A stretch of 11,202 nt of DNA, from assembly GCA_046729215.1 (NCBI GenBank), contig JBKPGE010000310.1, forward strand, positions 1 to 11,202, in the 5' to 3' direction. This DNA is from JACDAN01 sp046729215 (GTDB taxonomy: Bacteria > Actinomycetota > Thermoleophilia > Gaiellales > Gaiellaceae). The position numbers and the translations under genes are program-made. Shown here in pieces: positions 1 to 6,069 of the stretch (position 1 is the stretch's first letter; each line of letters opens with the position of its first letter). The notes under the pieces were generated by a model that worked only from the letters and a program-made list of their open reading frames with translations, searched no databases and was not told the origin of the DNA.

Positions 1-1
1 C

Positions 2-539
2 GGCGGCTCCACCTGGACGGCGCCGGTCGTCGTGAACGACAACGTGGACACGCCGGGCCTGTCGACCGACCAGTTCCAGCCGACGGTCGCGGCGGGGCCG
101 ACTGGTGCGGTCGCGGTCGCGTTCTACGACCGTCGTGAGGCATGCCCGACCGACCCCAGCGTCCTTCCGGCCGACGTCGCCCGGGTGAACTTCTGCATCG
201 ACACCTCACTGCAGGCCTACAAGGACAACGGCGCCGGCGCGGTGCCGGTCGGCGCGAACGTGCGGATCTCAGACTTCACGTGGGTGCCGGAACAGCCGGG
301 CCAGCACCTCGAGGGTCTCTCGCAGTACCCATGCGCCAGCGCCAGGGACCCCTGCCCGACCGGCAGCGGCTTCATCGGCGACTACTTCGCGCTCGCCATC
401 TCCGGAGGGAACATCTACGCGCTCATGGTCTCGACTCACTACCCCCTCAATCGTGACCGGAGACGAGGGCGGCCCCATCTACTACCAACAGCAGGTATTG
501 GCCACGGTGCCGCGCAGCGCCTTCGGCACCGGCTACTGA
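2..539 (+). pseudogene. C-terminal part of a BNR/sialidase-like exoprotein, with a late frameshift
   Basis: The gene enters from the left edge already open, so its N-terminus and any signal peptide are outside the window. The first visible residues, GGSTW, match the end of an Asp-box (S-x-D-G-G-x-T-W), the hallmark of BNR/sialidase beta-propeller blades. Further on it reads FQPTVAAGPTGAVAVAFYDRR and FIGDYFALAISGGNIYALMV, typical of secreted sialidase-like or glycosyl-hydrolase-like propellers. Four cysteines in the visible part fit an extracellular protein. The frame that starts at base 2 loses sense after STHYP, giving an Arg-rich tail to 562. The next frame (codons starting at 441) reads VTGDEGGPIYYQQQVLATVP and stops at TGA 537-539. 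The switch lies at a run of five C (442-446), so one extra C explains it. Either this is an assembly or sequencing error or a real late frameshift. Substrate is unknown, and catalytic sialidase activity cannot be claimed from this piece. Confidence 0.7.
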
Positions 540-544
540 GATTC

Positions 545-578
545 AGAGGGGCCGGGCAGTAGTCTGCCCGGCCCCTCT
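545..578. terminator. Perfect 15-bp hairpin between convergent genes
   Basis: The arms AGAGGGGCCGGGCAG (545-559) and CTGCCCGGCCCCTCT (564-578) are perfectly complementary around a TAGT loop. The hairpin begins 5 bases after the TGA at 537-539. No T-run follows on the plus strand and no matching A-run precedes it, so it is not a canonical intrinsic terminator. U-less GC-rich hairpins are common at gene ends in high-GC actinobacteria. Its symmetry means it could stop both the rightward sialidase-like transcript and the leftward exporter/GH15 transcript. Bases 579-771 show no gene that I can support. Confidence 0.75.
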
Positions 579-771
579 CCCCGAGCGGTCTCCAGGCGCG
601 GCGCCCCGGCCTTCCTCCACGCACCAGCTCCGACAACGGCACAACGAGCGCCGGAATCGGCCCGCGCCAAGCTTGTGAATGCCGTCAAAATCGCCAGCGC
701 CTCGTCCGGACGAGTAGCCAGGAGCACCTTCGTTCAGCTGTTTGCGCTCGCTGACGGCGCCGCTCATCGCC

Positions 772-2583
772 CTAGCCATGAACGCGCTCATGCTTGCGAC
801 CGCGTTTGGCGTCGTGATCCCGATCCTCCAGAACGGCCAAGTTGAAGGCGCTGTTGAGGAGTGCGATGTGGGAGAAGGCCTGGGGGAAATTGCCGAGAAG
901 GCGCCTGCGGCGGGGGTCGTACTCCTCGGCGAGGAGGCCAACGTCATTGCGTATGCCGAGCAGACGTTCGAAAAGCACAGCTGCCTCGTCGATGCGACCG
1001 TCGAGGGCGAGCGCGTCGACGAGCCAGAATGAGCAGGGCAGGAAGGCACCCTCTCCGTCCGGCAGGCCGTCGATGCCCTGCTGGCTTTGATACCGGACCA
1101 GGAAGCCGTCCCACGAGAGCCGCGCCTGCACGACCTCGAGCGTGCCGCGGACGCGGAGATCCTCGGGTGGAAGGAAGCCGACCTGCGGCAACAGCAGCAG
1201 GCTTGCGTCGAGCTCTGAGCTGCCGTATGACTGCGTGAACGAGCCGAGCTCGTCGTTCCACGCCTCACGGCAGACCTCGGCGTGGATCTCCTCTCGGATC
1301 ACGCGCCAACGCTCGACTGGCCCTTCCCGGCCAAACTGCTCGCAGAGCTTGATCCCGCGGTCGAAGGCAACCCAGGCCATTACCTTCGAATGCGTGAAGT
1401 GTCGCCGCTCGCCGCGGACTTCCCAGATCCCTTCATCCGGTTGGCGCCAGCGCTGCTCGAGCAGCCCGAGCACGTGCCGGCCGAGCTCCCAAGCGGCCAG
1501 CGAGGCGCCAACGTCGTGCGTGCGCGACTGATACATCGCGTCCATCACCTCGCCGTAGACGTCGAGCTGCTCCTGCTCGGCGGCGGCGTTGCCGACCCGT
1601 ACCGGCCGGGACTCTTCGAAGCCCGGCAACCACTCGACAAGCCACTCCGGCAACCGCCTTTCTCCTGCGACCCCGTACATGATCTGGATCGCGTCCAGGT
1701 CGCCGGCCGCCGCCCGCAAGAGCCAGGCGCGCCAGGCGCTCGCCTCCTCGCGGTAGCCGGCGTTGACGAGCGCAAGCAGGGTCAGCGCCGCGTCGCGCAG
1801 CCAGCAGTAGCGGTAGTCCCAATTACGCTCGCCGCCGGGCCACTCAGGGAGCGAGGTCGTCGGCGCGGCGACGATGCCGCCCGTCGGGCGGAAGGTCAGG
1901 CCCTTGAGGACGGCAAGTGATCCCAGGACCGCGTCCCGGTGCGGCCCCGTGTAGCTGCAGCGCGAGGACCATTCCCGCCAGAAAGCCTCCGTTTCGCGGA
2001 GCGCGTCGACCGGCTCGACCGGCGTAGGGCGGGGTACATGCGACGGATACCACGTCAGCGTGACCCCCACACGCCCACCTGGGCCGACCTCGAACGTGGA
2101 CACCGTCGCCGTGTCGTCGTCGACCGCGGCGACGGGCACTCGTACTGCGATCGCGTCCGGTCCGGCAGTCGCCACATATGCGTCGTCGCGACGACGCAGC
2201 GACGGGACGACCCGCCCGTAGCCGAACCTAACGACGAGCTCGGAGCGCACGGCGACGCGACCCGAGACTCCCTCCACGATCCGGACGATCTCGGGTGCCA
2301 CCTTGCGAGGCGGCATGAAGTCGACGACCCGGATCTTCCCGTCGCGGGTCGTCCACTCCGTCTCGAGCACGAGCGATCCGGCGCGATAGCGGCGCGTCGG
2401 CTCGCCCTCCTCCGCGGGGGCGACTAGCCAGCGGCCGTGCTCAGGGCCGCCGAGCAGCGCTGCGAAGACGGCATCGGAGTCGAAGCGTGGGAAGCAGCAC
2501 CAGTCGATCGATCCCCTCCGATGAACGAGCGCCGCTGTCTCCAGGTCGGAGAGCAAGGCGTAGTCCTCGATCATCCGCCGCAC
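772..2583 (-). CDS. Glycoside hydrolase family 15 protein (glucoamylase/trehalase-like)
   Basis: This is a 603-residue cytosolic-type GH15 enzyme, expected to release glucose from alpha-glucans or to hydrolyse trehalose by inverting catalysis. It opens with IEDYALLSDLETAALV and GSIDWCCFPRFDS, the family's N-terminal signature. The (alpha/alpha)6 barrel follows from about residue 215, with NWDYRYCWLRDA (254-265), GIWEVRG (385-391, E388 the likely general acid) and HFTHSKVMAWVAFDRG. LLAEEYDP (550-557) carries the probable general base, E553 or E554. Length is usual for the trehalase/glucoamylase branch. There is no signal peptide. GTG 2583 lies 12 bases after the exporter stop, with ATG 2574 (MIEDYALL) as a good alternative. 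Neither has a strong Shine-Dalgarno, so translational coupling within the operon is likely. Pairing with an EmrB-type exporter is unusual. Family is secure; substrate (trehalose versus maltodextrin) is not. Confidence 0.93.
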   Translation of the reverse strand: MRRMIEDYALLSDLETAALVHRRGSIDWCCFPRFDSDAVFAALLGGPEHGRWLVAPAEEGEPTRRYRAGSLVLETEWTTRDGKIRVVDFMPPRKVAPEIVRIVEGVSGRVAVRSELVVRFGYGRVVPSLRRRDDAYVATAGPDAIAVRVPVAAVDDDTATVSTFEVGPGGRVGVTLTWYPSHVPRPTPVEPVDALRETEAFWREWSSRCSYTGPHRDAVLGSLAVLKGLTFRPTGGIVAAPTTSLPEWPGGERNWDYRYCWLRDAALTLLALVNAGYREEASAWRAWLLRAAAGDLDAIQIMYGVAGERRLPEWLVEWLPGFEESRPVRVGNAAAEQEQLDVYGEVMDAMYQSRTHDVGASLAAWELGRHVLGLLEQRWRQPDEGIWEVRGERRHFTHSKVMAWVAFDRGIKLCEQFGREGPVERWRVIREEIHAEVCREAWNDELGSFTQSYGSSELDASLLLLPQVGFLPPEDLRVRGTLEVVQARLSWDGFLVRYQSQQGIDGLPDGEGAFLPCSFWLVDALALDGRIDEAAVLFERLLGIRNDVGLLAEEYDPRRRRLLGNFPQAFSHIALLNSAFNLAVLEDRDHDAKRGRKHERVHG

Positions 2584-2595
2584 GGCTCAATCGGC

Positions 2596-4152
2596 TCAGG
2601 CAAGTTGCTCTGAAGCGCCGCATTTCCCGACCGAGAATGCGGTGCAGGGAGCGGGCTCCGCGGAAGCCTCCTCGAGTTCGTCCGGAGCGGCCTCGGGTGC
2701 CTGGACACGGAGCAAGGCGGCGCCCAGCACAGCGGCGGCCGCGGCGAAGAAAGCGCCGACGAGGAACGCGAGGTGGTAGCCGCCCGTAAGCGCCGCTGCC
2801 TGACCCTCTCCCTCGGCGAGGAGCGTGTCAGTTCGCGACGCGGCGAGGCTCGCGAGCACGGCGAGCCCGAGTGCGCCGCCCATCATGAAGGAGGTGTTGA
2901 CGAGCCCGGACGCAAGTCCCGCCTCCGTCGGCTCGACGTCGCCCATCGCCGCGAGCAGAACCGGATTGAAGGCCGTTCCAGCGCCGAGACCGAGCAGGAT
3001 CATGCTCGGGAGGACGTCGGTTGCGAAGTTGCCGTCGACCGGTGCCCGCGCCAGGAGCAGCAGCCCGAGTGCGGCGAAGAGCAATCCGGCGGTGAGTGGA
3101 GGTCTGATGCCGAAGCGCAGGACGAGCTTCGCGGACAGGCCGATCGACATCGCGCCCATGACCAGGTTCCCGGGCAAGAACGCGAGCCCGACCTGGAGCG
3201 GGCTGTAGCCGAGCACGAGCTGGAGGTAGAGAGCCGAGAGGAAGAACCAGGCAAACATCGCACTGGCCCACAGGACGCCGACAGCGTTCGAGACGGCGAT
3301 GTTGCGAAGCCGGAAGAGGCGGAGCGGGACGAGTGGCGAGCGCACGCGCGCCTCGATCACGAGAAAGCTCGCAAGCAAGACGGCGGAAACCGCGAGCAGA
3401 CCGAGCGTCCGCGCCGTCAGCCACCCGACCTCGTTGCCGTTCACGATCGCGTACACAGCGATCATGAGCGACGCCGTCACCGTCACCGCGCCTGCCACGT
3501 CGAGCCGTTGCGCGGCGGTCGCGCCGCGTTCTCCCGAGATCACGACCATTGTCAGGACGACAACGAGCACGCCCACGGGCACGTTGACGAGGAAGATCCA
3601 GTGCCAGTCGAGGGCGTCCGTGAGGATGCCTCCGAGGAGGACACCGAGCGAGCCGCCGCCCGAGGCGACGAAGCCGAAGATGCCCATCGCCTTCGCCCGC
3701 TCGGTCGGTTCGGTGAAGAGCGTCATCATCAGCGAGAGGGCAACTGCCGAAACAACTGCGCCGCCAACGCCCTGCACGGCGCGCGCGGCGACGAGCATTG
3801 ACTGCGAGTTCGCGAAGCCACACACGGCCGACGCAGCCGTGAAGAGTGTGACACCGGCAATGAATAGCCTCCGATGCCCGAACAGGTCGCCGAGCCGGCC
3901 GCCGAGAAGCAGGAAGCCTCCAAAGGTGATCAGGTACGCGTTCACGACCCATGCGAGCGACTCCTCCGAGAAGCCGAGGTCCACGCGGATCGACGGGAGC
4001 GCGACACCGACGATCGTCACGTCGAGGACGATCATCAGGTCGCCCAGGCAGAGGATGAGGAGCGCGAGCCAGCGCCTGTCGATGCTTGAGGTCCGGCCTC
4101 CGGCCTCGGCGTGCGCGATCCCGACGTGAGCGTCCGTCCCCGTCGTCGTCAC
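2596..4152 (-). CDS. DHA2-family (EmrB/QacA-type) MFS exporter
   Basis: This is a 518-residue proton-coupled drug:H+ antiporter of the 14-TM DHA2 group, in the cytoplasmic membrane. Seen in order: TM1 with the DHA2 signature LDVTIVGVALPS (43-54); motif A, GGRLGDLFGHRR (84-95), between TM2 and TM3; motif B region with R124 and Q127-G128; motif C-like SGGGSLGVLLGGILTD (164-179) in TM5; then TM helices up to about residue 482 and an acidic cytosolic tail. The start is GTG 4152. The frame is open back to 4500, but the upstream stretch is Arg-rich and unlike any transporter. GTG 4152 overlaps the stop of the preceding small ORF (GTGA), with AAGGAG just 1 base away, so coupled initiation is likely. 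The GH15 gene follows closely. A divergent XRE/MmyB regulator is the obvious candidate controller. The substrate cannot be told from sequence. A close paralogue lies at the right edge. Confidence 0.93.
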   Translation of the reverse strand: MTTTGTDAHVGIAHAEAGGRTSSIDRRWLALLILCLGDLMIVLDVTIVGVALPSIRVDLGFSEESLAWVVNAYLITFGGFLLLGGRLGDLFGHRRLFIAGVTLFTAASAVCGFANSQSMLVAARAVQGVGGAVVSAVALSLMMTLFTEPTERAKAMGIFGFVASGGGSLGVLLGGILTDALDWHWIFLVNVPVGVLVVVLTMVVISGERGATAAQRLDVAGAVTVTASLMIAVYAIVNGNEVGWLTARTLGLLAVSAVLLASFLVIEARVRSPLVPLRLFRLRNIAVSNAVGVLWASAMFAWFFLSALYLQLVLGYSPLQVGLAFLPGNLVMGAMSIGLSAKLVLRFGIRPPLTAGLLFAALGLLLLARAPVDGNFATDVLPSMILLGLGAGTAFNPVLLAAMGDVEPTEAGLASGLVNTSFMMGGALGLAVLASLAASRTDTLLAEGEGQAAALTGGYHLAFLVGAFFAAAAAVLGAALLRVQAPEAAPDELEEASAEPAPCTAFSVGKCGASEQLA

Positions 4153-4339
4153 ACTCCTTGAGACGGCCCGCCTGCGGTTTTGTACGTGCGCAAGGCGACG
4201 ACCTTGGGGAGCGCGTTCATCCGAACGGCGAACTCGTCTTCGGTTTCCTCCGTTGACGGCCACGCGTCCGCGAAGCCTTCGAAAGTCACGCGCTCGAGCA
4301 GCAGCGCGGTCACGTTTCGGCTGAGACCACCTTGCGCAT
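4149..4339 (-). pseudogene. Dihydrofolate-reductase-family (RibD_C) remnant, internally deleted and truncated
   Basis: An excellent ribosome binding site (minus strand AGGAGGAGGT, 4354-4345) sits 5 bases before ATG 4339. The ORF reads MRKVVSAET and stops at TGA 4312-4310. The overlapping GTG 4313 opens a second ORF to TGA 4151-4149 with TALLLERVTFEGFADAWPS and RMNALPKVVAL. From memory, intact RibD_C proteins begin MRKVV-S-E-(Y/F)-VTLDGV and, some 50 residues later, read DALLLGRVTYEGFA-AWPS and RMNSLPKYV. Both blocks are present here in the right order, but the segment between them is missing, and the C-terminal half is gone. This is therefore a decayed gene with an internal deletion and a frame change. 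It can have no reductase activity. Translation may persist, because both stops overlap downstream GTG starts and the second GTG is that of the exporter. The family call is from remembered motifs. Confidence 0.72.
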
Positions 4340-4344
4340 CTCGT

Positions 4345-4354
4345 ACCTCCTCCT
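4345..4354 (-). promoter_or_regulatory. Strong Shine-Dalgarno of the DHFR remnant/exporter operon
   Basis: On the minus strand the sequence is AGGAGGAGGT followed by ACGAG and ATG 4339. This is the best anti-16S match in the window. It stands out because the other genes here have weak or no ribosome binding sites. It now serves a 9-codon ORF and probably loads ribosomes onto the whole transcript. Confidence 0.75.
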
Positions 4355-4403
4355 ATAAGGCTGCCAGGCCGGCGATGGTGCCCGCGCTGGGTGCGCGAGT
4401 CGA

Positions 4404-4418
4404 TTACCTGTGAGGTAA
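4404..4418. promoter_or_regulatory. Palindrome TTACCT-GTG-AGGTAA, candidate operator
   Basis: A perfect 6-bp inverted repeat with a 3-base centre lies midway between the divergent starts at 4339 (-) and 4476 (+). It stands in the only AT-richer stretch of this 136-base gap. Dyads of this size are typical targets of dimeric HTH regulators, so the XRE/MmyB protein encoded immediately to the right is the natural candidate for binding it. I see no convincing -35/-10 pair for the leftward operon around it. Binding is inference. Confidence 0.5.
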
Positions 4419-4463
4419 GACTCAGTTGACCCACGGGGTGGTCGCCAACGGACCAGTCGCCGC

Positions 4464-4469
4464 TAGGGT
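4464..4469 (+). promoter_or_regulatory. Candidate -10 element (TAGGGT) for a leaderless transcript
   Basis: TAGGGT fits the actinobacterial -10 pattern TANNNT and ends 6 bases before ATG 4476. No Shine-Dalgarno precedes that ATG, so the transcript would start at or next to the start codon. TTGAC at 4426-4430 is too far upstream (33 bases) to be the partner -35. No good -35 is seen at 17-18 bases. Confidence 0.4.
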
Positions 4470-4475
4470 CTCGGC

Positions 4476-5291
4476 ATGGCGCTCCCTGAGGGTGCACCAT
4501 CAGCGGGGACGCTGTTACGTGAGTGGCGGCAGCGGCGCAACCTCAGCCAGCTCGAACTTGCCCTGCGATCGGCGGTCTCGGCGCGGCATCTCAGCTTCAT
4601 CGAGACGGGACGCACGCGGCCGAGCCGCGAAATGGTCCTTCACCTCGCCGAGCGCCTGGACGTTCCGCTGCGAGACCGCAACCGCCTCCTCCTGGCCGCC
4701 GGTTTCGCCCCCGTATTCGGCGAGCGCTCGCTCGATGAGAGCGACATGGCGCCCGTCCGCGAGGCAATCGAGCGCTTCCTCTCCGTCCACGAGCCCTACC
4801 CGGCAGTGGTCGTCGATGGCCACTGGAACATCGTCGCCTCGAACCGCGGCATCGCCTACGTCACCCGCGGTGTCGCGGCTGAGCTCCGGACGCCGCCGGC
4901 GAACGCACTCCGGATCGCGCTGCACCCGGACGGCCTGGCGCCCCGGATCTCTAATCTCGCCGACTGGAGCGGCTACCTGCTCGCGCGGCTCCGCCGCGAG
5001 GTCGAAGCGACGGGCGATCCCGCCCTCGAAGCGCTCTACCTGGAGCTCGCCGCCTACCCCGGAATGGCCACTGACGACGATCGCGCGGACGCACCGACGC
5101 CGAACGAGATCATGCTCAAGCACGAGCTCCGCCTCGGCGGCACAGACCTCGCGCTTTTTTGCACCTTCACCACCTTCGGAACGGCCCACGACCTCACACT
5201 CGCCGAGCTCACGATCGTCGCCTTCTATCCAGCCGACTCGCAAACCGCGGAGGCCCTAACCGAAGCCGTGAGGGAAGACTCAACTGGCTAG
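4476..5291 (+). CDS. XRE-family regulator with MmyB-like ligand-binding domain
   Basis: This is a 271-residue DNA-binding regulator of the cytosol. Residues 10-66 form an XRE-type helix-turn-helix: LLREWRQRRNLSQLELAL, then VSARHLSFIETGRTRPS, with the recognition-helix and ...SFIE.GR..PS pattern of the Cro/C1 fold. Residues about 95-265 match the PAS-like MmyB ligand-binding domain: PAVVVDGHWNIVASN (108-122), NLADWSGYLLARLRRE, and a C-terminal HDLTLAELTIVAFYPAD segment. Proteins of this build are common, numerous actinobacterial regulators, usually next to the oxidoreductase or transporter they control. The gene is divergent from the exporter/GH15 operon across 136 bases that contain a perfect palindrome, so control of that operon and of itself is likely. 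Start ATG 4476 has no ribosome binding site but has a -10-like TAGGGT 6 bases before it. The effector molecule is unknown. Confidence 0.9.
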   Translation: MALPEGAPSAGTLLREWRQRRNLSQLELALRSAVSARHLSFIETGRTRPSREMVLHLAERLDVPLRDRNRLLLAAGFAPVFGERSLDESDMAPVREAIERFLSVHEPYPAVVVDGHWNIVASNRGIAYVTRGVAAELRTPPANALRIALHPDGLAPRISNLADWSGYLLARLRREVEATGDPALEALYLELAAYPGMATDDDRADAPTPNEIMLKHELRLGGTDLALFCTFTTFGTAHDLTLAELTIVAFYPADSQTAEALTEAVREDSTG

Positions 5292-5317
5292 TCACGGTCA
5301 AGGAGGCCTTGGGTCTT

Positions 5318-5335
5318 GGCGGTGCAGCGCACGCC
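5318..5335. terminator. Weak hairpin between convergent genes
   Basis: GGCGGTGC (5318-5325) can pair with GCACGCC (5329-5335) around AGC, with one bulged G. The hairpin lies in the 51-base gap between the XRE regulator stop (5291) and the DUF6308-like gene end (5343). No T-run is present. A short CAAGG-AGG-CCTTG dyad lies just to its left. Termination in both directions is plausible but weakly supported. Confidence 0.3.
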
Positions 5336-5342
5336 GCCGTGA

Positions 5343-5975
5343 TTACGTCCCCGCGAATACCGACCAGATCAGCACGTCGAGGATTCGTACCTCTGTCAAC
5401 TGGTGCGTCTGGTTCGCGACTTCTCGCTGGATCTCGTGCAGCACCCGGAGGTTGCGATCCAGGTCTCGTTTGTAGCTCCGGACGAGCGCGGTTGCACCCT
5501 CAGCGAACCACCCCGAAGAGCTCGCCGCGGGGTCGTCCCTCGTCAGGTAGGCCTGGACGATGCTGTCGAGCATCGGGATCAGCGCCGGCCGCTTCCTGTG
5601 CAGCGCCTTCGTCATCTTCGAGTAGCCGACTCCGCGGAGGTCTGCGAACGCGTCGAAGAGCTGCGTGAGTGGGATCCAGGGGACCGCGTCTGTCGCGTCC
5701 GCCAACGACGAATCAGGGTGGATCCTGCGCAAGGCGCGTTCGATCGCAGTGCGCCGTTGGAGAATCGCCGCGATCTCGGCCGCCGAGATGCGCGCACCGC
5801 CGCGGTTCGCCCCTCTCAGGTCACTCTCGTCGAACGATGTCGAGCCGAAGGCCTCGAAGCTCTCCCGGGTGGATTACACCTCGAGGAACTCGAGCGCGAC
5901 CCCGAGTGGGTTGCCGACGCCGATACCTCCACGAAGAACGATCGTCCCCACAGTTCGAGGAGTAGCAGGAGACAC
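5343..5975 (-). pseudogene. DUF6308-like protein, interrupted by one in-frame TAA
   Basis: Read through, this frame encodes about 210 residues. The first part is VSPATPRTVGTIVLRGG and NPLGVALEFLEV. It is then cut by TAA at 5876-5874 and continues in the same frame with STRESFEAFGS, DLRGANRGGARISAAEIAAI, DAVPWIPLTQLFDAFADLRG, VGYSKMTKALHRKRPALIPM (with LDS following) and a C-terminal helix ending LIWSVFAGT. I recognise the pattern, from memory, as the actinobacterial DUF6308 family, whose function is unknown. Residues make sense on both sides of the stop, so a single base change (for example TAC or CAA to TAA) broke it, or the base is miscalled. If the stop is real, only an N-terminally truncated product could form, for example from TTG 5732 (129 residues). 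The start GTG 5975 has no ribosome binding site. The frame stays coherent further upstream (to about 6040, including EEVARLDVG) but offers no start codon there. Confidence 0.72.
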
Positions 5976-6069
5976 GCGCTTGGAGCAGCCGAGGCAGCAG
6001 CTTGACCCGACGTCGAGCCGGGCGACCTCCTCGAAGCTAAGGATGGTTACCGCGGAGCGGCGGCGTCGG

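Noticed and set aside
701..714. CTCGTCCGGACGAG perfect 14-base palindrome
   Set aside because: It has no spacer, a weak 5-bp stem with a CCGG loop if folded, no T-run and no nearby start codon. A site this short is expected by chance in GC-rich DNA.
543..1268. Minus-strand 241-residue ORF overlapping the end of the GH15 gene
   Set aside because: It is a Ser/Arg-rich shadow frame. The GH15 frame over the same bases carries the catalytic region and C-terminus of a known family.
2773..4129. Long plus-strand ORFs (2773-3801 and 3299-4129) opposite the first exporter
   Set aside because: They are shadows of the minus-strand exporter gene in GC-rich DNA. Their translations are low-complexity, rich in Arg, Glu, Ser and Thr, with no family pattern, while the opposite strand gives a full DHA2 transporter.
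4426..4430. TTGAC as a -35 for the XRE regulator
   Set aside because: The only -10-like hexamer in range (TAGGGT, 4464) is 33 bases away, far from the 16-19 needed.
4153..4500. N-terminal extension of the exporter frame up to 4500
   Set aside because: The extra 116 residues are Arg-rich and out of frame with the recognisable RibD_C remnant, which has its own strong ribosome binding site. The transporter's own GTG at 4152 overlaps that remnant's stop.
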